NCBI RefSeq assembly: GCF_900100395.1 | Contig: NZ_FNFB01000020.1 | Coordinates: forward strand, 1 to 64,000 | From: Nonomuraea maritima | GTDB lineage: Bacteria; Actinomycetota; Actinomycetes; Streptosporangiales; Streptosporangiaceae | Reading direction: 5' to 3' | Length of the DNA stretch: 64,000 nucleotides | Shown: positions 1 to 6,715 of the stretch, piece by piece | Numbering within the stretch: the stretch's first letter is position 1 | How the letters are laid out: the number at the start of each line of letters is the position of its first letter | Notes under the pieces: model-generated | The model's input: the letters and a program-made list of their open reading frames with translations, nothing else | The model's database searches: none | Told to the model about the DNA's origin: nothing | Made by a program: the position numbers and the translations under genes

Positions 1-1
1 G

Positions 2-304
2 GGCTACTCCAGCCGCAAGATCCGGCTCGACCTGCGCCGGCGCGGGATCAAGGCGGTCATCCCCGAACGACGGGACCAGATCGCCAACCGCAAGCGCAAA
101 GGCAGCCGCGGAGGCCGCCCCCACGCCTTCGACGCGCTCACCTACAAGCAGCGCAACGTGGTCGAGCGCTGCATCGGCAAGCTCAAACAATGGCGTGCTA
201 TCGCCACCCGCTTCGACAAGCTGGCCAGCCGCTATCTGGCGGGTGTCACCATCGCCTCGCTCATGCTCTGGCTCCGGCACGCCGAATTATCAGACACGCC
301 CTAG
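2..304 (+). CDS. IS5-family transposase, C-terminal part (cut by window edge)
   Basis: About 100 residues of the C-terminal half of a DDE transposase are open from the window edge to a TAG stop. The stretch RNVVERCIGKLKQWRAIATR carries the conserved glutamate of the IS5-type YREK region, followed by the usual hydrophobic tail. The last codons run into a sequence reading, on the minus strand, GGGCGTGTCTGATAA, which resembles the terminal inverted repeat of actinobacterial IS5-family elements, so the IS right end is probably near 304. It is a different element from the one at 3067-3919. The 5' part lies outside the window, so intactness cannot be judged. Confidence 0.8.
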   Translation, partial: GYSSRKIRLDLRRRGIKAVIPERRDQIANRKRKGSRGGRPHAFDALTYKQRNVVERCIGKLKQWRAIATRFDKLASRYLAGVTIASLMLWLRHAELSDTP

Positions 305-343
305 GGGGACGAAGCCGCGGCGATCGTCAGGGCTGTATCAGTC

Positions 344-443
344 CGGCGGCGCGGCAACCTCAGGCGGAGCGTTCGGTCAGTACGGTGAGGTCGGCGTGCG
401 GCGCCCGGTCCGGTGTCCCACCACCGCTCGGAACCGCCCCCCG
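344..443. repeat. Partial, diverged copy of the 160 bp dispersed repeat
   Basis: Starts with CGGCGGCGCGGCAACC and aligns along about 100 bases with the first two thirds of the repeat at 6002-6172, sharing blocks such as GCGTTCGGT, GGCGTGCGG and CCGGTGTCCC. The right third is missing. It separates the IS5 remnant from the pyrophosphatase fragment. Confidence 0.6.
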
Positions 444-463
444 CCGGAGGCTAGATTCTGCCC

Positions 464-625
464 ATGCCGGACTTCGACGCATGGGCGCGGCTTTCCTTGT
501 GGGAGCAGGCCGATTCCTTGGTGGGTGACGCCACGATCGTGATCGACCGTCCCGCGGGCACGTCGCATCCGAAGGCGCCGAGGTTCATCTACCCGCTGGA
601 CTATGGCTTCACGCTAACGGCATGA
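464..625 (+). pseudogene. Inorganic pyrophosphatase-like protein, truncated after 53 residues
   Basis: The open frame starts at ATG 464 and contains IDRPAGTSHP and FIYPLDYGF, the N-terminal signature of short soluble inorganic pyrophosphatase-like proteins of actinomycetes, which are normally about 130-140 residues. The frame stops after 53 residues, before any of the metal-binding aspartates. The last codons coincide with an arm-type repeat of the integration system (608-632), so the 3' part was apparently replaced when an island boundary formed. Very unlikely to be functional. Confidence 0.65.
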
Positions 626-632
626 CGATCAC
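608..632. repeat. Orphan arm-type repeat remnant
   Basis: The sequence CACGCTAACGGCATGACGAT matches, base for base in most positions, the paired arm repeats following the attachment sites at 4369 and 8767 (consensus GGCACGnTAAnGGCACGACGATCA). No tRNA-like core lies nearby. It marks a former island edge and supplies the artificial C-terminus of the pyrophosphatase fragment. Confidence 0.5.
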
Positions 633-757
633 GCGTTGACGGCTTGCTTCGGCGCTCCCGGCCGTGGTGCGCTTGCTTCGTGAGTCATGATCGCTTCCCT
701 GGCCGGCTCTCCTTCCCCCTGCGTTTCCCGAACCGCCGTTTTCGGATCTGGAGCTAC

Positions 758-1057
758 GTGCCCTCACATAGCGGGCTCGTTCTACGGACGGAGTTCGAGC
801 CGGATACGCCGCACATTGAGTTGCTGTTCCGGGGAGTGCGCCAGATCAACCTTCCCGTAACGATGACGGACGGGCTCGTGGTGGACATCGAGCGCACGAA
901 CGGGGGCGATCCGGATGACGTGATCTTCCGTCTCGGAAACGACCACTTTTCCGGCCATGTGCTCGCTGACTACCTGTTCCTCGACCAGGAAGAACGATCA
1001 AGGTACAGCTCCTTCTCGCTCTTCCATGGCTACCTGCGAAGTGATTTCGAGCGTTGA
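758..1057 (+). pseudogene. Hypothetical protein, probably 5'-truncated
   Basis: A 99-residue frame from GTG 758, rich in acidic residues, with blocks LLFRGVRQINLP and DGLVVDIER. I do not recognise a named domain. The reading frame upstream of 758 (FRIWSYVPSHSGL) already looks like genuine protein sequence but then degenerates, and no ribosome binding site is visible, so the true N-terminus seems to be lost in the 626-740 junction sequence. It sits among gene fragments at the outer edge of the island region. Function unknown. Confidence 0.4.
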
Positions 1058-1286
1058 CTACACGCACCCCGCCCGCCTGATCACCCCGTCTGCCGTGTCG
1101 ACCCGCCCGAAGGGGAAGCGGGCCAGGGCCACGGGGACAAGGTGGAGCCCCCAACTGGAGGAACGACCTTGGCTGTCGATGGTGGGCGGGATGATCAGGC
1201 TTCCACCTCCGCCACCTACGGCCCAGACAGTGAACGCGGCGATCATCCCGGAGCCGGAGCGCCCCCGCCGGAGGCATGCACTGCGT

Positions 1287-1883
1287 TCACTCCTCATCCC
1301 AGTTGTCGAGCACGATAACCGGTGCCTCTTCTACATCCAGCCATTCGCTTTCAAGGCGCATGCCGGTGGATGCCTCGATGAAAGCGAATGCCGCGCTGAG
1401 CTTGCCGCGGTAGTCCTCCGCGCCGAGGCTGTCGAGCAAGGGCAGGAAATCGGCCAGGATGTTGGGGTCGCCCTGCTGGATGCGGTGCTCGGCGAAGATG
1501 AAGGAGCCCATCCGCGCCTTGATCTCGCCGTCGGCTGCGTAGAGGATCATGTATCCCCCGAAGGTGTGCCAGGTCGTCATCCATACCCGTGATGTCCTGC
1601 TGAGTTCGACGAGTATGCGATCGGGTGTGGCGTAGCCGTAGCTGAACTCCAGGAAGCCGTGGGTGCCCTCGCCCTCGAAGGCGAAGAGCACCGGCTGGTC
1701 CTCCCTATACGCCTCCTCTGTGGGATATTCCATGGTGCGTTGTTGGGGATCGCGGCCTCCGTTCAGCCGTCGCAGGAGGTCGTCCACCGTGATCTCTTCA
1801 TTGAGAGGCTGCACGACGGTCCAGCAGAGCGCGCCCTCTAACCACTGGTGCCGGTCGAAGAGACTGCGGTAATGATCGATCAC
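1287..1883 (-). CDS. Hypothetical protein (possibly distant DUF6461-like)
   Basis: The 198-residue product starts at GTG 1883. Longer reading in the same frame runs through the dispersed repeat and is an artefact. The N-terminal part (ALCWTVVQPL then VDDLLRRLNG) has the layout of DUF6461-type proteins, where a short helix and a D-x-LRRLG segment precede a beta-rich domain. The rest is acidic with aromatic clusters (WMTTWHTFGGYMILY). No catalytic motif is visible. Codon use is less GC-biased than in the core genes, in keeping with acquired DNA. It stands alone, about 20 bp from the repeat. Confidence 0.55.
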   Translation of the reverse strand: MIDHYRSLFDRHQWLEGALCWTVVQPLNEEITVDDLLRRLNGGRDPQQRTMEYPTEEAYREDQPVLFAFEGEGTHGFLEFSYGYATPDRILVELSRTSRVWMTTWHTFGGYMILYAADGEIKARMGSFIFAEHRIQQGDPNILADFLPLLDSLGAEDYRGKLSAAFAFIEASTGMRLESEWLDVEEAPVIVLDNWDEE

Positions 1884-1911
1884 GGTGCTGATTGTCGCGG
1901 AAGATGCCACG

Positions 1912-2071
1912 AGGCGGCGTGGCAACCGCGCTCGGCGCGTTCGGTCGGTGCGGCGGGGGCGACCCCCCCGGTGTGCCGCCGCCGTCCGTGACCGGCCCCC
2001 AGACCGCATGCCCGGACGACGGGCGGGCGGAGGGCCGGGGGTACGGCGGCGCGCCGCGCCGCCGCTTGATC
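1912..2071. repeat. 160 bp dispersed repeat, copy 2
   Basis: Matches the copy at 6002-6172 nearly throughout, from GGCGGCGTGGCAACC to GCGCCGCGCCGCCGCTTGATC. Its ends form inverted repeats (GGCGGCGtGGC against GCCGCGCCGCC). It lies directly upstream of the gene starting at 1883 and could influence its expression. Confidence 0.7.
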
Positions 2072-2130
2072 GGCACGCTGTCCGGGGAGCCGACAAGCTG
2101 ATCACTGGAGCCATCGACAAGCACCTCGTC

Positions 2131-2147
2131 GGGCACGAACGGGCACG
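2131..2147. repeat. Paired arm-type repeat, left of the att at 2292
   Basis: Two copies of GGGCACG spaced 10 bp apart. The same doublet recurs near each tRNA-derived site, which suggests arm-type binding sites for a tyrosine integrase or excisionase. Confidence 0.5.
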
Positions 2148-2244
2148 CGACGAGGGCGACGACGGCCCACCTGGCCTGCTGGTCCCCACCGGCTGATCGC
2201 CAGCCCTGATGGCACGCAGAGATCAACAGCCCTGGAAAAGATCG

Positions 2245-2281
2245 AAGCCCAGGTACCGAATCCACCGGTCTACCTGGGCTT
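2245..2281. terminator. Rho-independent terminator next to the att at 2292
   Basis: A perfect 11 bp inverted repeat, AAGCCCAGGTA and TACCTGGGCTT, separated by 15 bases. Closely related hairpins stand at the same distance before the other two att copies, and the one at 8593 follows the integrase remnant, so each probably ended an integrase gene. Confidence 0.6.
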
Positions 2282-2291
2282 TCACGATGAG

Positions 2292-2334
2292 AGCGGGTGA
2301 CGGGAATCGAACCCGCGCTGTCAGCTTGGGAAGC
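2292..2334. repeat. Attachment-site copy 1 (3' half of tRNA-Gly)
   Basis: Forty-three bases are identical to the tRNA-Gly(CCC) gene at 10021-10063, from the discriminator base through the T-arm to the anticodon loop. The 5' half of the tRNA is absent and the sequence diverges straight after CTTGGGAAGC. This is the usual footprint left by a tyrosine-integrase element that inserted into a tRNA 3' end. Confidence 0.8.
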
Positions 2335-2436
2335 CTTTCAAGATCATGGCCTCTGAACAGGGGAAACGCTGACCTGGGCATACGTCTGTCGAGTGACCGC
2401 GAGTCTCCGTGACTCCCTGCTGATCGCTGCAGGAAC

Positions 2437-2454
2437 GGGCACGCAACGGGCATG
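2437..2454. repeat. Paired arm-type repeat, right of the att at 2292
   Basis: GGGCACG and GGGCATG with an 11 bp period, about 105 bases after the att core. This is the same spacing as the right-hand arms at 4369 and 8767. Confidence 0.5.
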
Positions 2455-2517
2455 CACCTTCTAATCCGCACTCGCCGCTGCCTTATCTGCCTCTGAGCCG
2501 CACCCTAGACTGCGGCG

Positions 2518-3042
2518 GTGACCGGTGCTGACTTCACAATGCCCGCCGCGCTGATTGAGGCGCATGAAGTGGGCTTCGATTACAGAGACGGTGCCGGCGT
2601 GGACTTTGAGCCATACCCGCGGTTCCTGACCGCAGCCGAGACCGCGCAGTGGTGGCGGGCCTGGACGGGAAACCCCTCTCTCGATGGAGCCGAGTTTCGG
2701 GTGTTCGGGCAGGACGGTACTGGCGGTATGGCGGCGTTCTGGCTCGTCCGCAGCGGTGAGCCGCTCACGCATCAGCCGGTGGTGTTCCTCGACTCTGAGG
2801 GCAGGACTGGGCTCGTAGCCCGCAACCTGGACGGCTACCTATGGCTGATTGCGGCCGGATTCGGTCCGTTCGAAGCGATGATGTACCCGAGACATGAACA
2901 TGAGCCGCGCGCTGACGCGCGACTGACACAGATCGCGGAACGCTGGGCACCGTCAGCACGCCAGTCCGCGGCCGAGGTGATAGACACCGCGCGGCAGGAG
3001 TTCCCGAACTTCGACGAGACGGTGGAGTCACTGTGTCGCTGA
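2518..3042 (+). CDS. SMI1/KNR4 (SUKH)-like protein
   Basis: A 174-residue acidic cytosolic protein starting at GTG 2518. The central part (GGMAAFWLVRSGEPL, then PVVFLDSEGRTG and ARNLDGYLWLIAAG) follows the SUKH pattern of a short strand showing the food-source-like hydrophobic residue, a P-V-V-F-L strand, and an N-L-D-x-Y/F-L-x-L-L helix. SUKH proteins commonly act as immunity proteins against secreted or polymorphic toxins, but no toxin gene is next to it here. It lies between att copies 1 and 2, so it is cargo of an integrated element. The assignment is by pattern only. Confidence 0.5.
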   Translation: MTGADFTMPAALIEAHEVGFDYRDGAGVDFEPYPRFLTAAETAQWWRAWTGNPSLDGAEFRVFGQDGTGGMAAFWLVRSGEPLTHQPVVFLDSEGRTGLVARNLDGYLWLIAAGFGPFEAMMYPRHEHEPRADARLTQIAERWAPSARQSAAEVIDTARQEFPNFDETVESLCR

Positions 3043-3066
3043 GGAACCTCTTGTCACCCTGGCTAA

Positions 3067-3919
3067 GACCGTGTCTTATTTGGTGATCGCTCGTTAGACC
3101 AGGCGTGACGACGTTCGCAGACCGGCTGGTCCCTGACGAGTTGTGGGAGCTGTTCCAACGCGTGGTGCCGGCCTCGCCGACCCGTCCGCAGGGTGGTGGC
3201 CGGCGACGGGCTGATGACCGCCTGATCCTGGCGGCCATCGTATTCGTGGCCACCACAGGCTGCACCTGGCGGCAGCTCCCGCCCATCTTCGGGGCCTCCT
3301 GGCAGACCGTGCACCGCCGCTTCGCCGAGTGGAGCGCCGCCCGGGTGTGGGCCAAGCTGTACCGGATCATGCTGGACGAACTCGGAGCCCGTGGAGAACT
3401 GGACTGGTCACGGTGCGCGATCGACTCCGTCAGCGTCCGGGCCGCCAAAGGGGGGACCTGACAGGTCCGAATCCTGTCGACCGCGGCAAGAAAGGCTCGA
3501 AGATCCATATCATCACCGAGCGAACTGGCTTGCCCATCTCTGTCGCGATCAGCGCGGCCAACACCCATGACAGCAAGGCCCTGGAGCCACTCGTACACGG
3601 CATCCCGCCGATCCGTTCCCGTCGCGGGCCACGCCGCCGCCGGCCCGGCAAGCTTCACGGCGACAAGGGCTACGACTATCCGCACCTGCGGGCCTTCCTC
3701 CGCAGCCGCGGCATCGTGCCCAGTATCGCCCGTCGTGGAATCGAGTCCAGCCAGCGCCTGGGCCGTCACCGCTGGGTGGTCGAGCGGACGTTCTCATGGC
3801 TGGCCGGCACCCGCCGATTACACCGCCGCTACGAACGCCGATCCGACCACTTCGGTTCCTTCGTCGCGATCGCCGCAGCTCTCATTTGCTACCGCCGACT
3901 CGCCAAATGAGACGACGTC
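3067..3919. mobile_element. IS5-family insertion sequence, apparently complete
   Basis: An element of about 853 bp bounded by imperfect inverted repeats: GACCGTGTCTTATTTGGTGA at the left and GACGTCGTCTCATTTGGCGA reading in from the right. Direct repeats flank it (TAA, or CTAA if the outer base of the repeat is assigned to the target), as expected for IS5-family groups that target CTAR-like sites. Removing it restores a continuous arm-type repeat (3056-3066 joined to 3920-3947), which shows it arrived after the island. It carries one frameshifted transposase gene. Confidence 0.8.
3105..3910 (+). CDS. IS5-family transposase made by programmed -1 frameshift
   Basis: Two overlapping frames, 3105-3461 and the -1 frame up to 3910, encode the two halves of one DDE transposase. 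The first holds the helix-rich N-terminal domain and the first aspartate (CAIDSVSVRA). The second holds GDKGYDYPHLR and the C-terminal glutamate region (HRWVVERTFSWLAGTRRLHR). The frames join at AAAGGGGGGAC, a slippery run at which slipping back one base gives RAAKGGDLTGPNPVDRGKKG, the standard IS5 sequence. Such shifts are known regulators of IS5 and IS427-group transposition. No internal stops were seen, so the gene is probably active. Confidence 0.85.
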
Positions 3920-3921
3920 TA

Positions 3922-3947
3922 ATGGCACGTAACGGCACGACGATCAA
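3922..3947. repeat. Paired arm-type repeat interrupted by the IS element
   Basis: ATGGCACGTAACGGCACGAC continues the sequence CTCTTGTCACCCTGGCTAA that precedes the IS (to 3066). Joined, they match the region around 4350-4394. There is no att core in the expected position 100 bases upstream, so this is a rearranged boundary. Confidence 0.5.
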
Positions 3948-3950
3948 CGC

Positions 3951-4148
3951 ATGTATCAAACCGAGTCGATCGACTTCGACGTCGATCTCAGAGAGTTGCA
4001 GGGGCAGGAGCGGTTGGACGTCCTCGTGGACTTCTTCTGCCTGCTCGGACGGCGTGTCGGGAGGTCCGTGTTGATGAGTGCGGAGGGATCTCCCGACCAT
4101 CCGGATCTCGGGTTCGATATCGACGCTGACCGGGTGATACTGATGTAG
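3951..4148 (+). CDS. Small acidic hypothetical protein
   Basis: A 65-residue frame from ATG 3951 with a very acidic N-terminus (ESIDFDVDLRELQGQE), a hydrophobic helix (LDVLVDFFCLLGRRVG) and a tail GFDIDADRVILM. It resembles short conserved proteins of actinomycete islands of the type LGRRLGKPVLMTPEG...P-x-L-G-F-D, but I cannot give it a function. It lies between the IS element and att copy 2, and no neighbour suggests a role. Confidence 0.45.
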   Translation: MYQTESIDFDVDLRELQGQERLDVLVDFFCLLGRRVGRSVLMSAEGSPDHPDLGFDIDADRVILM

Positions 4149-4193
4149 ATCCGATTGATCCGAGCGGGTAGCAACTGTTGAGAGGATTGATCG

Positions 4194-4229
4194 AAAGCCA
4201 GATCGGGAACCCATCACTGACCTGGCTTT
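4194..4229. terminator. Rho-independent terminator next to the att at 4240
   Basis: AAAGCCAGATC pairs with GACCTGGCTTT (one mismatch) around a 14-base loop and is followed by a T-run. It shares the loop words GGGAA and CACTGA/CCCTGA with the hairpin at 8593. No integrase gene remains upstream. Confidence 0.6.
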
Positions 4230-4239
4230 TCGCACTGAG

Positions 4240-4280
4240 AGCGGGTGACGGGAATCGAACCCGCGCTGTCAGCTTGGGAA
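4240..4280. repeat. Attachment-site copy 2 (3' half of tRNA-Gly)
   Basis: Forty-one bases identical to tRNA-Gly(CCC) positions 10021-10061. It diverges after CTTGGGAA into CTGCACGGATC, a sequence closely like the flank of copy 3 (TTGCAGGGATC), so both derive from related elements. Confidence 0.8.
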
Positions 4281-4368
4281 CTGCACGGATCGCGGCACGT
4301 GAGGGCTCTGAACTGGGCGGAAACCCGGTCGCGAGTGACCGTGATTGACCCCTCGTTCCCCTGGCTAA

Positions 4369-4394
4369 TTGCACGATAATTGCACGACGATCAC
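4369..4394. repeat. Paired arm-type repeat, right of the att at 4240
   Basis: Two copies of TTGCACG with an 11 bp period followed by ACGATCACGCG, about 90 bases after the att core. The preceding stretch GTGACCGTGATTGACCCCTC also matches the flank at 8730-8752. Confidence 0.5.
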
Positions 4395-4448
4395 GCGGCT
4401 GACCTGTGTGCTCTTCGGTCGACTTGGGAAGCGCTCGCTGCGATTTGA

Positions 4449-4727
4449 CTACGCCTGCCGACGAAGGAAGGCCATCGGAACGCAGGTCAATGTGGTGATA
4501 ACCATCAGCGCCGGGCACGGTAGTGCGTCGATTCGAATGTTCATCTCTGGCTGGTAGGTACTCATGTACCACTCGTCCAACGCAGCCAGGAACCAGGCGG
4601 TTGCTGGCCACAAGAGATAGTGGGAGCGCCGCTGCGTGCGCCGAAACGCCAAGAACAAGGCCACGAAGGCGACTCCGCCCAGCGTTAGAGGGATGGTCTG
4701 ATACAGCATTCCGATCAGGTCGGCCAC
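4449..4727 (-). CDS. Small hypothetical membrane protein
   Basis: About 92 residues from GTG 4727, chosen because CGAGG stands 7 bases upstream. A GTG at 4793 would add 22 residues without a good ribosome site. Two to three hydrophobic segments are visible: MLYQTIPLTLGGVAFVALFL, LLWPATAWFLAALDEW, and LPCPALMVITTLTCVPMAF. A basic RRTQRRS loop lies between the first two. I recognise no family. The gene is single and lies between att copy 2 and the regulator at 5081, in DNA of lower GC than the core. Confidence 0.45.
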   Translation of the reverse strand: MADLIGMLYQTIPLTLGGVAFVALFLAFRRTQRRSHYLLWPATAWFLAALDEWYMSTYQPEMNIRIDALPCPALMVITTLTCVPMAFLRRQA

Positions 4728-5080
4728 GTGAAGACCTCGGTACGTAGGGTGTGAAGCTCCGCCACTATAGGTTTGTTGCAGTACCGCGCGCACCCGTGAC
4801 CAGCGCCATACGGCCGCGACGCCTGAGATGCAGGTTCGAGCTTGCGTAGGCTGAGCCGACGGTTTTACAGCGGGTCGAGGTTCCTAACTGCATCAGGTCC
4901 CCGACCTTCGGGTACGACTCTCGCTTGCCCGCGACCGGAGAAGATCATCCCGCGTATATCCCGCGAGGCAGCGGCAGGCACGATCATCCCTTCATGCCAC
5001 CACTCGACGCCACCGACGCGTAATTTCAAGATCCAGTAGACGTCTTGAGCATCTCACCCGCTGGTCCTACCGTCGTGGCC

Positions 5081-5647
5081 ATGCGACAGATTGATGACCC
5101 GGACGTGCTCAAGGTCATGACCAGCCCGTTTCGGATGAAGCTCTACAACCTCCTCTTCCAGATCGGCCCGGTCACGGTGAGCGAGCTCGCCAGACGGATG
5201 GATGCCGACCCCGGCCAGGTCAGCTATCACCTGCGGCAGATGCAGGAACATGACTTGATCGAGGATGTGCCGGAGCTCGCTCGCGACAGCCGGGAACGCT
5301 GGGTGCGGGCGGCCATGGGCGGGTTGGCAGTGACGGGCCTGGAAACCCCGGAAGAAAGAGCCGTGGTGCGGGCGTGGACTTCACAGTGGGTGATCGACCA
5401 GTTCGAGCGGCTGCGCGACTGGGAACGCACTCATAGGACGTTTCCCGAGGACTGGCAGAACGTGGCCTTCGGAAGCAGCCGCCACCTACGGCTCACCAGC
5501 GACGAGCTCGCGCAGCTCCGTGACCAGCTCAATGCCGTGCTGGAGCCGTGGCGCGAGCTGACCAGGTCGCGCGTCGAATCGAGCGAGACTCCGGCGGACA
5601 CCCGCCCGGTCTTCCTCTTCTACCACGCATTCCCCCAGGACCCCTGA
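5081..5647 (+). CDS. ArsR-like winged-helix transcriptional regulator
   Basis: A 188-residue protein with a winged-helix domain at about residues 5-85: DVLKVMTSPFRMKLYNLLF, then TVSELARRMDADPGQVSYHL as the recognition helix region, then the wing. This is the layout of ArsR/MarR-like regulators that place the domain N-terminally. The C-terminal half is a helical region (QFERLRDWERTHRTF) of unknown ligand specificity, and no cysteine metal site is visible. ATG 5081 is preferred over the upstream TTG 5045 because homology-like sequence begins at DDPDVL. It is followed within 10 bases by a small gene, with which it probably forms an operon. Confidence 0.7.
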   Translation: MRQIDDPDVLKVMTSPFRMKLYNLLFQIGPVTVSELARRMDADPGQVSYHLRQMQEHDLIEDVPELARDSRERWVRAAMGGLAVTGLETPEERAVVRAWTSQWVIDQFERLRDWERTHRTFPEDWQNVAFGSSRHLRLTSDELAQLRDQLNAVLEPWRELTRSRVESSETPADTRPVFLFYHAFPQDP

Positions 5648-5657
5648 GGAGCCTTCC

Positions 5658-5828
5658 ATGCATCACATGTATGAAGAGCTCGTTCGTGCGGACCTGGCTG
5701 AGCAGCGAGCCGAGGCCGCACGGCTACGCATGATCCCGCAGCGCTCGCGCCAGCCTGTCCTTCCCCGGATACGCGGCAAGTTCGCGATCACGCTCCGCTG
5801 CCTCGCCGACCACCTCGAACCTGCGTGA
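5658..5828 (+). CDS. Small basic hypothetical protein (56 residues)
   Basis: ATG 5658 is preceded by TGAGGAG, a strong ribosome site that overlaps the stop of the regulator gene, so the two are translationally coupled. The product begins MHHMYEELVRADLAEQRAEA, an amphipathic charged helix, and ends with a basic segment (IRGKFAITLRCLADHLEPA). Short helical proteins of this sort often follow winged-helix regulators in actinomycetes. No function can be assigned. Confidence 0.5.
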   Translation: MHHMYEELVRADLAEQRAEAARLRMIPQRSRQPVLPRIRGKFAITLRCLADHLEPA

Positions 5829-6001
5829 CAATCCCGGAACCTGAGCGCCCCAGCCAAAGGCTCCGTTCCAGGCGGTACAAGGCAGGGGTGGTCAACCACG
5901 TTCCCCGGTGAGCCAGGGTGAGGAACGAACCCTGGATCGTCGATCGCCCCAAGCACGGACGGCGTCCAGCCATGCAGTGGCGATCGTAGGGCGGCATCCG
6001 T

Positions 6002-6172
6002 GCGGCGGCGCGGCAACCCTGGTCGGTGCGTTCGGTTGGTACGGCGGGGCCGGCGTGCGGTGCCCGGCCCGGTGTCCCGCCGCCGTCCGGGACCGGCCCC
6101 CAGACCGCACGCCCGGACGGCGGGCGGGCAGAGGGCCGGAGGTACGGCGGCGCGCCGCGCCGCCGCTTGATC
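6002..6172. repeat. 160 bp dispersed repeat, best-preserved copy with terminal inverted repeats
   Basis: Begins with GCGGCGGCGCGGC (6002-6014), and its exact reverse complement GCCGCGCCGCCGC ends it at 6154-6166. TTGATC then follows, as in copy 2. There is no open frame of its own worth naming. Its length and inverted ends fit a MITE-like or REP-like element. The flank 5829-6001 holds nothing I can identify. Confidence 0.75.
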
Positions 6173-6181
6173 CATAAGAGA

Positions 6182-6715
6182 TTAATTCGGCAAGTTCTCC
6201 AAGGTCAGCGACCACGGGTAGTTCTCGATGCGTTCTGCTCCGGAGCTTGGCGGGTGTGGCTCGAACTGGCCGGGGCCAAGCAGGACGCGTACGCCTTCGG
6301 CGCGAAGCTGGTCGATGCTGCGTTGAAAGGGGGCACGTGCAGCCAGGGCGGTGTTGACGAACGGCAGGATGACGACGGGGATGCCGAGTCCTGGGGCTTC
6401 GGAGAGGACGCCGAGTGCGTAGGTGTCGGTGATGCCTTGGGCGAACTTGTTGATCGTGTTGTACGTGGCCGGGGCGACGATGATGGCGTCGGCACGGGGT
6501 GATCTGGGCTCGTGCGGTTTGCGGTACTGGCTGCGGACGGGGCGACCGGTCTGCTTCTCCAGTTCGGCAATGTCGATGAAGTCGAGTGCTGACGGGGTGG
6601 CGATGATCTGTACGGTCCAGCCGGCGTCTTGGGCGAGGGTGACGAGGCGCCCGACATCGGGGGCCGGTCCTGCGGCGCAGACGATGATGTACAGGACTTC
6701 GCCGGGTTGGGTCAC
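6182..6715 (-). CDS. Flavoprotein (phosphopantothenoylcysteine decarboxylase-like fold)
   Basis: A 177-residue protein with the flavoprotein fold shared by Dfp/PPC decarboxylase and lantibiotic decarboxylases: N-terminal strand VLYIIVCAAGPAP, a central ADAIIVAPATYNTINKFAQG carrying the conserved A-P-A-T/M-x-N-T-x-x-K/N-x-A-G flavin-binding pattern, and GIPVVILPFVN. Stand-alone proteins of this class often accompany XRE/TPR-like regulators in actinomycete genomes, and here the start overlaps the end of just such a gene by 4 bp. The substrate is unknown. It lies in the island between att copies 2 and 3. Confidence 0.75.
   Translation of the reverse strand: MTQPGEVLYIIVCAAGPAPDVGRLVTLAQDAGWTVQIIATPSALDFIDIAELEKQTGRPVRSQYRKPHEPRSPRADAIIVAPATYNTINKFAQGITDTYALGVLSEAPGLGIPVVILPFVNTALAARAPFQRSIDQLRAEGVRVLLGPGQFEPHPPSSGAERIENYPWSLTLENLPN

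Noticed and set aside
1884..2189. N-terminal extension of the 1287-1883 gene
   Set aside because: It translates the dispersed repeat; the same artificial peptide appears near 6000-6170.
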